A stretch of 64,000 bases of DNA from Stenopsyche tienmushanensis. Its lineage: Eukaryota; Arthropoda; Insecta; Trichoptera; Stenopsychidae. A program made the position numbers and the translations under genes. The stretch lies in assembly GCA_008973525.1 (NCBI GenBank), contig WACJ01000522.1:1798001-1862000 (forward strand). Reading direction: 5' to 3'. Below, piece after piece: positions 12,934 to 24,624 of the stretch. Numbering within the stretch: position 1 is the first letter of the stretch; each line of letters opens with the position of its first letter. A model generated the notes under the pieces. It saw only the letters and a list, made by a program, of their open reading frames with translations. It made no database searches and was not told the origin of the DNA.

Positions 12934-12937
12934 TTAA

Positions 12938-13325
12938 CCCTTTGCGGTCCCTAAATATTTTAGACATTTTTAAAATAAAACGTTTTTATTTTCAAATTTT
13001 TAACAAAACACTATTATTTTTTTTATCAAAGTTGTATATTTTACTAATATATTATACAAAGGCATTATATTTTATAGTTTATAATTAGATAATGTATGGT
13101 ATCTCTGAAAACATTAACCTAAATGGAGACCAGGTTTTTTTAAAATTTATTTTGTATATTCGTTAGTTTCGGACAGAAATATTATGAATATTATATTATA
13201 ACGTTCCTTTCCAAATACTGTCCTAAACACGAAACGCAAAATAAAATCGCATGATTTCAAGTCTGAATGGGAAAAAAATGTAGAAATAAAATGTCGAGCC
13301 AGACTCGACATAGGACCGCAAAGAA
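12938..13325. mobile_element. piggyBac-like MITE flanked by TTAA
   Basis: Flanked by TTAA at 12934-12937 and 13326-13329. The left end is CCCTTTGCGGTCC and the right end, read on the minus strand, is TTCTTTGCGGTCCTA, giving inverted repeats of about 13 bases with two mismatches at the tip. Just inside the right end ATGTCGAG and CTCGACAT (13291-13310) form an 8-bp stem with a short loop. TTAA duplication plus CCC-type termini are the marks of piggyBac elements. At 388 bp it has no coding capacity. Confidence 0.8.
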
Positions 13326-13329
13326 TTAA

Positions 13330-13731
13330 ATCCAATTTTATGTTAAAAAATTGCGAAAATAATTTTTGCAGACGTGAGCATCAAACTGTCAAAAGGACAC
13401 TCGAATGAAGCCGATACAAAAAAAACTTAAAACTGCTCATTGAAGATCTGAAACATTTTTTCTAATGTTCGACGATAGGGGAAAATATTTTAATCTGATG
13501 ACTTTTGCTGTTATAATTTATCATAACAAAAAAGCTTATGTCTGTGTAATTACAAAGGCAATCCAATTACTACCCGATCTGACGTATATTTGGAGGTTGT
13601 TGTTTAAAAAGATTACCATGATAGTTGAATTTAGATAAATTTAATGGAAAGAAATGGTCATCGTTATGTGATACAATAATTTGAAAGGTTTCAGTTCATC
13701 CAAAATTAAAGCCGAGCTAGATTCTACTCTG
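13330..13731. other. Unassigned AT-rich DNA
   Basis: About 400 bp between the piggyBac-like MITE and a mariner pseudogene. It may include the missing left end of that mariner, but I could not recognise a terminal repeat. Confidence 0.4.
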
Positions 13732-14085
13732 TAGAAGACTGCTCCTTCGTTTACAATAGTAAAATATTGGGTAGCAGATTTTAAACGAGGCCATACGAGC
13801 TGTCAAAACGAACATCGTAAAGGTCGACCAAATGAAGTAAATATGTTAGAAATGAAGTAAATCCACAAATTGGTATCAGATCTGGAAATGTGCGAGCTAT
13901 CAGACATGGTAAGCATTTCAAAAAATCGCTCATTGACTAATAAATTTGGATATGAGAAAGCTGTGCGCAAGATGGGTGCCGTGTTTGCCCACAATGGAAT
14001 AATAACAGCGTCATGAAGACTTTTCAATCGAGTTTTTGGTGATATTTCAAACATGGATGAAACATAGGTCCATCATGGGACAAAA
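13732..14085 (+). pseudogene. mariner transposase pseudogene, N-terminal half
   Basis: One reading frame gives YWVADFKRGHTSCQNEHRKG and GRPNE, the helix-turn-helix region of a mariner transposase. It continues through ELSDMVSISKN to a first catalytic Asp region (MDET). In-frame stops replace residues after NMLEMK and in the DET block, and the middle is shifted relative to the better copy at 35626. It is the same subfamily as the copies at 34591-36000 and 47612-48080. The parts holding the second and third catalytic Asp are gone. No terminal repeats were found for this copy. Confidence 0.8.
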
Positions 14086-15690
14086 TAATGGACTGAAAAG
14101 GGATAATAATATCATACAATCTAAATCTGAAATTTCAAGCCTGGATGCTTCTTGAAAGATCATCTTTTTACGCATAGATAAATACATTATTGAAAGCTTT
14201 TCCTATGTGCAAAATACAAGCTTCGAATGAGAATTTTTAATTAAAATATAAAATGGCGTTTTTTTCGGTAATTTTCAAAGTTTCTCGACGTGCAATTAAC
14301 ATAATTTGAAAAAACTTTCCTTTATAAAAAGTTCCAGAAAGTTTGCTTTTAAATCCAAACAAACCAAAAATCTAAAGGGAATTGAAATGAGGCCATTAAA
14401 ACAAAATTAAACAACTTGAATATTTACAGAGAATTATGGGCATACTTGATAAATCTGAAATTTACTCAGGTATGCAATGATACTTCTGAAAGCACAAACT
14501 TCTGTCTGAGAATTGAAAATCAAAGCAGCGTTTAATTACATCATAATTCGATGCTGAAAGGCACGATATTCTCTGTCGTGGTTTCGCGCTTCAATGTTTG
14601 TATGCCAACTATTTTAAAGTGAACAATTTTGCTTGTATAATTATTTTTAAAAATGCAGCGAAACACCAATAACGTCGAGATGTTCTTAGACTGAGCAACA
14701 ATAGAAAGGAAGTTATATTGGATCGTCTCGCAGCAAAGAGGAAGACGAATGAGTAATAAGAAAACCGGTTTATACCTTTTAATGATCAAAACAAGGGAAC
14801 GATCGTGAATGTGCTTTTACGCTGCCGACCGTTTAACTAAAGTAAATATTTTAAAATTAAAATTTGTGTTTCTACATTTAAATTTCGGCGATTGTATAAC
14901 AATAGGCGGTTGGGGTCCATCCGGATTCGTTTTCAGATCGAAGATCGAATTCTCAAGCGTGCACCGATTGTATCCAATGACACATTAAAAAAGGTATAAA
15001 AGGGTACATCGTAAATCACCCGATTGTCCCATGTTATTCCAGGATTTATGCGGCCGGTATCGAACTAGTGTATGCGACACATCAGATGTACATTTGATTA
15101 ATAAATGGCATCTTAGATAAAATGAGAAAATTGGGAGCACACATCGACAATAGAATGAGGGATCATTTGACAGCGATATGAAAGGGAGAAATTTAATATT
15201 CAGGAGGAGGTGCGAGGACGTATTTCGGGACGAGACACGTATCACAACTTTAATATATACAAACATCAAAAAGTACCTTTCGGAATCCATTTTCAGACGA
15301 TTCTATCTCCGACAGATGTGGAAAAGTTTAACTTTGACGTCGGTTCTATCAGATACGCCGGAAATACCATGGATTCTGCGAAAGAAAATAACACATAAAG
15401 ATTAATCGCTTAGAAATAATGCACAATTCGATTTATTCTAACGAGGAAAGAAAACTATTCCTTGTGCATTTTCTATCATACGAGCTTCTATTTTATTCAA
15501 TACAATCCATATAGAACATATTTTGTAGGAATTTATTTCATACATTCAACCTTTAATCTTTTAAAGCCATTATCGATTATCTATGACAAAATTGTGAATA
15601 ATATGCGAATACAAACTAATTATGCTCTATCATTTAAACAATACAATGATTATGACATGTACAAATATTGATATATTTGCACGATTTCCA
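14086..15690. other. Unassigned DNA
   Basis: Several short frames on both strands near 14985-15400 overlap each other and show no domain. GGTATAAAAGGG at about 14992 looks like a TATA box, but nothing downstream supports a gene. Confidence 0.4.
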
Positions 15691-15699
15691 AAACCATAT

Positions 15700-15757
15700 C
15701 AAGAAAGTGCACTTTCTTGCTTTCCAAGATATGCGATAAGATTTCTAAAATCTTATC
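15700..15757. other. Two adjacent hairpins
   Basis: CAAGAAAGTGCACTTTCTTG (15700-15719) is a perfect 20-bp palindrome. About 15 bases further, GATAAGATT and AATCTTATC (15735-15757) form a 9-bp stem around a 5-base loop. The two lie in otherwise ordinary AT-rich sequence. Function is unknown. They could be a remnant of a terminal repeat or chance. Confidence 0.5.
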
Positions 15758-16126
15758 TCGATCGCTTTATTAAAATTACTTCAATAATATGATTCGAAAT
15801 ATGGAAACTTATTGTGTGAGGTTCTTTAATTTATTATGTAAATTTGTAAAATATACATTCAGATCCAATTTTAACAACAAGAAACATCACGAGGAATACC
15901 AATAATCTCGAAAGTAGTTTTATTAAGTTTAATTCATAATTTAATGATGAATTGCAATGATTAGAAAACAATTTTATACTAAATTTTGATTTGATATTTT
16001 AGTAATGATTTGATAACCATTTAGGCTAAAAAATCATTAAAATAATTGCAATATATTCTTATAAGCTTTCTGGGTAAATTCCATATATTTAAAAACCTTA
16101 ACAATGTGTGATCTACATCATAAATT
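15758..16126. other. Unassigned AT-rich DNA
   Basis: I recognise nothing in this stretch before the Rep-B copy. Confidence 0.4.
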
Positions 16127-16735
16127 CGGTTTTAACCTGTTGATGAGTAATCCCGCATATATGCGTTCGGACTCGAGTGATACAGAGAAAGAGCATTCTC
16201 GGCCATTGAGTGCGAGAATCGGTGACAAAGACAAAGAGAGTGTTTTGTGTCTCGTCATACATTCGTACATCGATGGTAAGGTCGTGCTGTAAAGGTATCC
16301 CCACACGTCTAAATATTCTCAAATATTGCGATCCATAGCTTCTGTTTCTAATTATAAACAGAATATAACTTCTGTTTCTAGTTATAAATAACATTAACAG
16401 AAGTCTTCTTTGATCGTTGGTGGTCTTCTTAGAATCATAATAAATAGTAGAGATCCACATAAATCAATTATATCCCTTAAACGCTATTGTATCGATCCGT
16501 TCAAATTTATCGACTTCAACAAATACATTATTTTGTTACTTAAATTGAAGACACACATGTGTGTAATAAATGGATATTGTATGCTATCAACAGTGTTAAA
16601 GTTCATGTATTGATATACAAGCTTCATTCACGCTGCGCGGTCCTCAGAAAAGAGTGCATTTGTGTGGACGATAAGTGGTGAACATACAAATATAGCATCT
16701 ATGTTCAATTCAATTTAAAATTAGCTCATTAACAC
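16127..16735 (+). repeat. Rep-B copy, most complete
   Basis: Left end TTAACCTGTTGATGAGTAAT, then CCCGCATATATGCGTTCGGA, which contains the palindrome CGCATATATGCG, ACAGAGAAAGAGCATTCTCG, CATCGATGGTAAGGTCGTGC, GCTATCAACAGTGTTAAAG, CACGCTGCGCGGTCCTC, and the right part ACATACAAATATAGCATCTA. No coding capacity. The TTAA start suggests a TTAA-targeting DNA transposon, but a matching right terminal repeat was not found, so the class remains open. Confidence 0.6.
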
Positions 16736-18424
16736 CTTAAGGAGTACTATCGGAGGGCCTGCGATCGATTTTTTGTGTATTGTTTTGGTAAAAATAATTA
16801 CATGGTCTTGTATGCTATCAACAGATTGTCTTACGCTGATAGGAGCTGACGGAAAGTAATCGGTGTAAAGCGATTATGGCATCAACGACTTCATCGATTT
16901 TAAATTTGCTCACTCCTCAAGAAGTTTATCAAAGAGTTAAAGATCGCCAAAAATCATAATTTGGAACAGTGAATGACTATGAGAAATTCAGCACTTTATT
17001 AGGTCATGATTCGAGCTGGCTCGCACTGAAGTGACAACTGAAGATTGCAATCGAATCGAATAACAATTATTTAAAATTGCCAACACTATTGTGTATTTCC
17101 CAAAATATTCATCGTGTAATTTGCGATTTTGATCAGCAAATTATTTATTCAATTAAATGATGTTTTGTTGTTTTAACAGTGTTCAATCAATGTTTTGATC
17201 CCGAATGTATTAAAAATACAGTGTTTTATTAGCAATTTGCACGGAGTTCAAACAGCCAGAACAATGGATGAATTAATTATTTTATTCATAGTATAATGCA
17301 TTTTTCAACTATGAAATAAATGCATCGATGTGCTGCTGCCATTCAGCAGTGTTTACCCGATAAAATATGTTTATTTCATTAAAAACAGACGGAGAGAAAC
17401 GTTTTTTTTTGCAATTTGGCTAAAAATATTTATTAGTACGCGTTTTGTGTTTTTAAATTTCAGTGATGTGGCACATTTTGACGGAAGTGGCGAATCAGCA
17501 AAAATGACCCTGCTCGTTCAGTATTGAAGGGACGTGTAATATATTTTGTTACAATAGACAAAGGATACTGACACTCGATCCTTATACGCCAAGGATGCCA
17601 CAGGGTCTCTTTGTTTTCGACGATTTTGTGGTTTAGTATTATAGCGTCGTTAATAGCATGGTTTGAATTCGGATACAATCAACGGTGAAAACTTTGCGTC
17701 AGATGGTGGCTTACAAATTCGTGCAAATTTAAGTTTTTTCGGCGAATTTTCCGAAAAGAACGCCAATGTACACGATGATGATGTTTTTATTAACAGGGCA
17801 AAAACTCGGGCAAATAATTTAAAAGTTAATTTGATATAATTTGAGCGTAGATTTGATTAGTACTGGCCTGACCGACCTTTAGCACGTTTTGATAGACAAA
17901 GTTTTCCCATCAACTTTTCAAGATGTCAGTGGGGGGAAAAAAAAATTGCTGTGGGAAATGTTTTCGCCGAGTTTGGATTTTACCAACACGGCTCTCAATT
18001 TACCAGGACGATTTATTTAGCGACGAAAGGAGGCTTTAACTTTTTATCGGGAAGCGCAAGATACTAAAAATATTACGCAAGAAGTCCGCAGATGGACTGA
18101 CTGCAAGCATAATAAAAGTTCTCAACAAACATTTTGTCGTAAGTTATGTGAATCATTTTTAATGCAAAAAATTTGCTACCGATTAATATTTTTAGCTGAA
18201 TTTCGAAAAACTTTCAAATACCATAAGAGATTTATGATAATGAATGCTAAAATATTCGTAAATAGGGGTGGGATGGGAATATAAAGCCTTTGGGTGCGTC
18301 AAAAAATGAGTCAACTGACAACACCAGGCCTCTAAAAAAATATGTTCTCTGATTTAAATTGCTAATTGATGCTTAATAAATATTTCATAACGTACCACAT
18401 TTTAATGTACAATATTTTTTGATC
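16736..18424. other. Unassigned AT-rich DNA
   Basis: TTGTATGCTATCAACAG near 16806 echoes part of Rep-B, so a scrap of that repeat may persist. The rest shows no recognisable motif. Short frames at 17330-17527 and 17460-17678 overlap on opposite strands and look like chance. Confidence 0.4.
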
Positions 18425-18426
18425 TA

Positions 18427-19058
18427 TCGGTTGTGCCAAAAATACTTGCCGTTTTTTATATCTATGTAAAGTCCCTAATTTTTTAATGGTATTTTTCGCT
18501 CAATTGACGTAGTGCAAGATGACGTCGTGTCTTGGGAATTCAATCCCGGGATCCCGGACAGTTTTAGGTGTTTATGAATCCCGGGATTAGTAAACGTAAT
18601 CCCGAAAAATTCTGGATTGAAATTTTTATCTAACAGAAATCGTACGCTTAGAAATAATGACATACATACTAATAATACATATATGTTTTTCAAATTGTTA
18701 TATTAACCCTTCCCTACCGGTGATGTATTTACTACACCTCGACTCTAATAATGGGAATATCGATATGAAATATAATAGATACGGCGTTCAGAATTTTTGT
18801 ATTCCTCCGTAATATAATTACGAATCACATCAAAGTATTATAGTATATAAGTATTCATATGCAGCGACGGAAATAAATAATTTGTCGGGAAATCGGGAAT
18901 TTTGCGAGTTTTAGTCCGTGTCTCAGCATATAGGAATTTTACAAAGTAGAACCTTTATAAAGTGCTGCAAAAAATATTACAAGACTTACGTCGCTTATTG
19001 TTTTTATAACTTTTCTAAACGGAAATGTAAAAACGGCACGTATTTTTGGCACTACCGA
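18427..19058. mobile_element. TA-flanked MITE with long inverted ends, host of a nested hAT MITE
   Basis: The left end TCGGTTGTGCCAAAAATACT and the right end, read on the minus strand, TCGGTAGTGCCAAAAATACG, continue into GCCGTTTTT on both sides. TA lies outside each end (18425-18426 and 19059-19060). This is the architecture of a Tc1/mariner-type MITE. Without the hAT copy in its middle it would be about 200 bp, mostly terminal repeat. It has no transposase. It must be older than the hAT copy inside it. Confidence 0.75.
18533..18958 (+). mobile_element. hAT-type MITE, family A copy 3 (nested)
   Basis: Starts GGGAATTCAATCCCGGGATC and runs through CCCTACCGGTGATGTATTTA to GGGAATTTTGCGAGTTTTAG, where homology ends near ACAAAG. 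Like copy 1 it lacks the CAGTGGCGTAA segment. It also lacks about 55 bases after AGAAATCGTAC that copy 1 has. The right end of the family is absent, so a full target duplication cannot be read. It sits between the two inverted ends of the TA-flanked MITE. Confidence 0.72.
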
Positions 19059-19060
19059 TA

Positions 19061-19944
19061 CAAATGAGATTTAGTGTGAGGATTTTTATGTAGTGTTTTT
19101 TAATTTATGGTTAAAATAAATAATACAAAAAGATTTTTTTTGTAAAATAGGCTATAAACTATTCACGCTAGAACGTGACATCTTTTGAATATGTATTAGA
19201 ATTTAAAAAAAATATCATCGAATATTAATATTTATGTATGATATAAATATACATATCGAATCAAAGCTTTTCCCTTTCAGATAAAATGACTTTGTTCGTG
19301 ATCAAGCGAAGGCATTCCATTAGTGTTTCGCTTTCATATGGCACGAAGATGTGTCAACTCAGCAAACCAACGAAAAAAATATAAATATATGTATGCAAAA
19401 TAATAAGGTTTTCTCCTAGAAAAATACAATTTGAGAGAAAGATAGTTGCATAAGGTGGATAAAAAGATAGAAAACGCTGGTCGTTGGTGGCGTGAGCCAT
19501 CCAACGGAGAATATGTTCCGGTGAGCTGGTCGGATGCGATTCGCACACCGTGTAATGTCGAACGAGCAATTTCATTTTATAAAACGTTTTTTTCGTTCTT
19601 CAATACTTAATAACTCTCTCTGTTCATCGTCGCGATGCACAGCTCTCTAGAAAAAAATCGCGAAATTTATTCCATCGTAGCAATATGAGAAATATCATAG
19701 GCCCACAGCTCGCCAGACCATGTGTTGCCAATTTAAATCGATTTATGGGAGTTACACTCCCATATAATCGAATATATAGAAATGAATGTCTTTAGTAATG
19801 AAAGTTATGAAAAAATCAGGAAATACAAAAGATGAAGAGTGTATTTTTATGAGCTTCATACAAAGACGATCAATTAGTCCGCTAATATCTGGTTCATTAT
19901 TGTGTTAGAAAGTAATATTTTTCATTACAAAATTAAATGGAGAT
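19061..19944. other. Unassigned AT-rich DNA
   Basis: Two overlapping minus-strand frames of about 70 codons (19334-19575) show no recognised domain. No repeat is shared with the rest of the window. Confidence 0.4.
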
Positions 19945-20640
19945 TTTACCTTCAAAGCAAGATCAGGCTGGTTTCAAAAATTCAAAGGACGATAAGGTAT
20001 TAGGGAACTTGAAATTCACGAGAAAAAGCTTTCTGCTGACCTACCTTCAGCAAATACATTTATTGACACATTGAAGCTATTTGTAGAGAAGAGTTTATAT
20101 GCAAAACTGATGAGACAGGTTTAAATTGGAAAAAAACTACCCAACAAATATTTAGCATCAAGACGTGAAAATATTTCACCTGGATACAAAATTACTAAAG
20201 AATATGCCACTATAATGGTGTGTACAAATTCAGTAGGCAAACTCCTGTCCTGGATGAATGAAGCTTTTAAATGATGATGATGAAATACAGTTCTTACCAG
20301 AAGTGAAAGAGTATCAAAACTCCATAGATAAAAGAGGGAAAACATTATTATTACTAGACAATACACCATCCCACCCATCTATAGAAAGTTTAAACCAGAT
20401 CCACTAGTAAAATTTCTTCCACCAAATGTCACGCCGGTAATACAACCGATGGATCAGGGCTTAATAGAAATATTCAAACGTTTATTTAGAAATCAGATGC
20501 TTCGACGATTATTGCTAGCAGACGAAAATAATGAAGAAAAAATTACCAGCTTCTACAAGAAAATAAATTTAAAATATTGTTGCTACATCGCAGCAGATAG
20601 TCAGAGTTCTTTAGATGTATCAACATTTTGAAAATATAGT
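19945..20640 (+). pseudogene. Tigger/Jerky-like (pogo) transposase pseudogene
   Basis: Successive frames spell the pogo-family transposase. FKARSGWFQKFKGR and GIRELEIHEKKLSADLPSAN form the CENPB-type DNA-binding part. DETGLNWKK holds the first catalytic Asp (about 20110), ASRRENISPGYKITKEYATI follows, LLLLDNTPSHPS holds the second Asp (about 20355), and VTPVIQPMDQGLIEIFKRLF holds the third (about 20450). At least three frameshifts and a stop after FKGR separate the pieces, and about 200 residues of a full protein are missing. It is a transposon relic, not a host CENPB/Jerky gene. Terminal repeats were not located. An R1-clade LINE lies directly downstream. Confidence 0.88.
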
Positions 20641-20734
20641 TTCAGTGTTTATATATCGCCATGAAATGTCTTGAGAACCGAGAAGAGTGTAATTCAGGAC
20701 AACTTATATATTTTAAGAGTATTCGCGATTTGGC

Positions 20735-21707
20735 AGCTTCTAAAAAAAGACCTATGTGTCTATCACAACGAAACTAATATGACGAAGAAATTTAAGATGG
20801 GCGTTCCGCAGGGATCTGCTCTGGGACCCACACTATGGAACGTCCTCTACAACAGCCTGCTGGAATTGAAAATGTCAGAAGGAGCAGAATTCATTGCCTT
20901 TGCGGATGATGTCGCATTGCTAGTGCCAGAATCAACGCGTGGATGTGCGAAAATCGCCTGCAGCTGGCGGCAGAAAAACAACGGAGGCAATGATCTGCAG
21001 CAGAAGAAGAAGATCAAACAGATGAAGATCGTGCAAATGGAGAACCATAAACGAGGTTATACACTCAATCCTTCTGTACGGAGCCATGATATGGCATTAG
21101 ATACGAGAGTAACAGGGAGAAGCTGGCAAGGGTCCAACGGCAAGGAGCGCTCTGAGTAACCACAGCATACAGAATATCTGATAGATATCTGAAAAAGCGG
21201 TGCGGTGGCCTTGGACTTCGAAGATCCCAAAAAACCACAACGAGCATGACCAGAAACTAAAGGAAGCCTGGCAGCAGAGATGGGATCAGTCCAGTAAGGG
21301 AAGATGGACCCACCGACTTATCCCGGTCGTAAGCCGGTGGAGGGCCCGAAAACACCATCATTGACTGCTAGGCTTGAACACCCAAGAAAAACACGCTGAA
21401 ACAAGCACTCAGGGTAGCCGAGCTCAACGTTGACAACATGGTCCACAGCATGATGACAAGCAAGAAGAACTGGGATCTTTGATGCAAATTACGTTGAAGA
21501 AATTCTGAGCGTCAAAAAAGGGCAGTGAGGGAGAGAGGCACAGAGCGGCTCTCCAACACTAGAATACGGCGAATTACCTAAGGCCAGACTACCTGTCCTC
21601 CTGAAGCAACGTAGAAAACAATACCAGGGGGGCAGAGAAGGACAAGGGAAGGGTTTAGTCAGTAAGAATCTGACACTACCCTGGGATCAAACCCAGGGTG
21701 TCTTATG
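20735..21707 (+). mobile_element. R1-clade LINE fragment
   Basis: The 5' part encodes reverse transcriptase motifs GVPQGSALGPTLWN and FIAFADDVALL (catalytic FADD box, about 20895-20920) within an open frame ending at 21159. Afterwards much of ORF2 is lost. GKGRWTHRLIPVV-like sequence near 21295 is the segment just before the C-terminal zinc knuckle in this clade. The 3' untranslated region begins near 21540 and ends with GGGTTTAGTCAGTAAG and a stem-loop. The last bases abut hAT copy 4 at 21708. The same 3' region recurs at 34614-35314. The 5' boundary is uncertain. Confidence 0.82.
21672..21702 (+). other. Stem-loop at the LINE 3' end
   Basis: GACACTACCCTGGG pairs with CCCAGGGTGTC across a six-base loop ATCAAA, with a short bulge. 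It lies within the last 40 bases of the LINE. The unrelated-sequence counterpart at 25880-25912 folds alike. In R1-type elements the 3' untranslated structure is recognised by the element's own reverse transcriptase. That role here is inference. Confidence 0.6.
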
Positions 21708-22390
21708 TAGGGAATCCAATCCCGGGATCCCAGACGGTTTTAGGTACTTAAGAATCCCGGGATTAGAAAACGTAACCCCGAAAATTTCGGGATTGAAATT
21801 TTTATCTAACAGAAATCGTACACCTCACCAACATGATAAATCGAGACATTCCCGACGAAATCTGGACGCTTGGAAACAGTGGCGTAATTACTAATTGGCG
21901 AACATAGGCGACGCCTAGGGGCAGTAACTGTCTAATCTATGTATACATATACAGCGTACATGTATGTTTTTCAAATTGTTGTAGTAACCTTTCCCTACCG
22001 GTGATGTATTTACTACACCTCGACGAATAATGGGAATATTGATATGAAATATAATAGATACGGGCTTCAGAATTTTTGTATTTTTCCGTTATATAAATAC
22101 GAATCACATCAAAGTAGTATAGTATATAAGTATTCATCTGCAGCGACGGAAATAAATAATTTAAACAGACTAAATGACGAAACATTTATGTTTAATGTTA
22201 CTTTGGGCATATTTTCAAAATAATATTTGAATATATATAGTGTTTTATTTATCTATTTTTGAATTGTATTTTTATCTTTTATTAAATAAATAAAATTCTT
22301 TGGCCTTCAAGTGATTTTTTATATTGAACAAATGGACTTATTAGTAATTTTTGATCAAATTTATCAATGTAATTTCTTAAAAAAAAATGG
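21708..22390 (+). mobile_element. hAT-type MITE, family A copy 4
   Basis: The best-preserved left end is TAGGGAATCCAATCCCGGGA. It contains the CAGTGGCGTAATTACTAATT segment and the common core, then departs from the short copies at about 22163. It carries about 145 private bases and then 22305-22385, which matches copy 2 in inverse. The right terminal repeat is missing. The left flank GTCTTATG (21700-21707) would be the 8-bp target duplication. Confidence 0.75.
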
Positions 22391-22427
22391 ACTTCAAATG
22401 GAATTCTAAATGAAGAGCTAGGTAGAT

Positions 22428-22486
22428 TATTTTCGATTATCCGGACTACTTTCATCCTCAATTAGTCCGGATGATCGAGGTTCGAG
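22428..22486 (-). mobile_element. Tigger/pogo-type terminus
   Basis: TTTCGATTATCCGGACTACT and TTAGTCCGGATGATCGAGG followed by TTCGAGGGTATA. Read on the minus strand this is a TATACCCTCGAACCTCGATC type end, the kind of ATCCG-rich terminus of pogo/Tigger elements. A partner end was not found nearby, so only one end may survive. Confidence 0.4.
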
Positions 22487-24620
22487 GGTATATGTATGAT
22501 TTGTTCAAATTTAAATCTTTAAGTTCGCGAACAATAACCGGTTGCGTTACACTACCATATTTGTATAACAAACGTTTGATTTGCAATGTATATCATAATA
22601 TCTACATAATACAACAGCCTCATAATATAAACAAATAAATTAGTCTACTTATTGGCATTCAATTTTAATCGATCGCCTTCATAAAAATTTTAGAAATTCG
22701 CCTGCAATAATTTTTCTTGTGAATCTTTCTTTTATTATTCAAAGCAGAGCGATTAATTTATTGACTTTGTTGAATGTTCCGAATTATTATTCTGTCGGCG
22801 TCGTGGCGGTGTAATAATCAAGTCGCCGCACATAATTCATGCCAAACGCTCTGTGTTGTTTTCATGTAAACAATTTGTTCTACACATTTTGTCTTTTTGC
22901 ACCCACAAAATGTAGTACTTTAACCTGATTCTCAAAACAACCCAACCGAAAAATAAACACACTATTTTTTCAAGGCAAGAGCACGATAAACGTTAAATGT
23001 TCTTATTAAAATTGGATATAATTTAACATATGTTCATATTTTTGTCTGCATTAAATCGATTTTGCGCGCAAAATCCTTGATTAGCCAACAATGAAATCTG
23101 TTTGAGTGCAATTCAAGGCTTTCCACCACATCGTCAAGTCGAAACAATGCCTTCTAAATCATGTTTTTTAAGCGTTTTATAAATTACGCTAAGGCCGATC
23201 GTTGTTGTAGGATGTCCCAATTTTTCGAGACTCACATTACAATTCGATATTCTAAGCAAATCGATGTAGGTTAGTAATCAAGACATAAATATGCATAATT
23301 TCAAATCGATCATGCTTTTGGTTATATAAACATGCGGTTTCGTTTCGTCGATTATTACCGACGGAAATGGACGTTTTTCGAGATGGGAAACGAATAAAAT
23401 AAAGGCAGAAGATTACCTGGTACGTCGAAGTCGCTAAATCGTTCATCGAGGACTGCTATGAAAAGAACGAGGAAGTGTCAACGGTGATGCAACTGTTGAG
23501 AAAGTGCTCAAACCCTCCAAATGTAGCGGGTCGCAGTGCACATATTGATTACTTAGAAAGCCGACGATGACTAATATAAATATTGGCCAATCAGCCGAGG
23601 GTTGATATAAATCTGTTCGTCACCCTTGGATTCCCTATTGAATTATTTTTACGGGAAGTTGCGATATTGAATACAATTTTCGATTATTTTTGGGTCGAAG
23701 CAAGCAATAATTTTATATTGCTGCATGATTTCAAAACCCTAATCTAAAATCATGACCGGAAAGCGACATTTGATATTCAATATGGTACAGATTATCATCT
23801 GAATGGCATGACATAGCCACTCGCTGATCCAAATTATTATTAAATTTACTCTTCAACTTCATATTAACAAACAGAATATTAATTTACAAGAACAAGTTTT
23901 ATAATTGTAGTTTGTCCAAATATTAGCTTCATATTATCGTCATACTACAGCGTAGTGCCGAGAACTAGCTTAAACAATTTTAGATTACTATACTAAATAA
24001 ATAATGTTTAAATTAGAGATTAGCGAAACCCCGTTCGCCAAAACAGAGGATAGACCTATTTTAATATTATACAAGCTATTTGAAATGTGATTAAATAATG
24101 AAATATTTTCCAGAAAGCGCCTAAGAAATTCAAAGCTTGATATTTGCAAAAAAAAAAACGTTTCGACGCACATTTTGCATAAATTAAAATCACTCTCCAT
24201 AATTTCGATTCATTAGCATTGCAGAGAGCCTGATTTGAGACTCTATTCTTTTACACGATGTCCGAATTAATTTCTCGTCGTGGACGTCGAAATTCTACAA
24301 AGTATGAATTGTATCCTCGATGTTCGATCTTTTATAGGATGCGCTTCAGCGAATACGATGCGGTTGTCGGATTGCAACTTCTCTCATCTTTCAAAGATCT
24401 CCATTTGTTAGCCGAGAGAAAAATAAAATATCAGGAGAGTATTTTCCTCGAATCTCTTTTGTGCAGGGTTTTTACACAAGGACGCTCGATTTTTAAATGT
24501 AAATAAAACAAGTTGTGAGTAAGATATCTGCTCATTTTTTAAATTTATTCGAAAGAATATTTTATGGCATTAAGTATGAAATATAACGACGTTTAAATGT
24601 CTAGCGTGGCTTCGCTCGGT
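22487..24620. other. Unassigned AT-rich DNA
   Basis: About 2.1 kb without a recognised repeat or protein motif. Short frames occur on both strands, such as 23252-23446 and 24258-24506. I cannot assign any of them. Confidence 0.45.
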
Positions 24621-24624
24621 GGCA

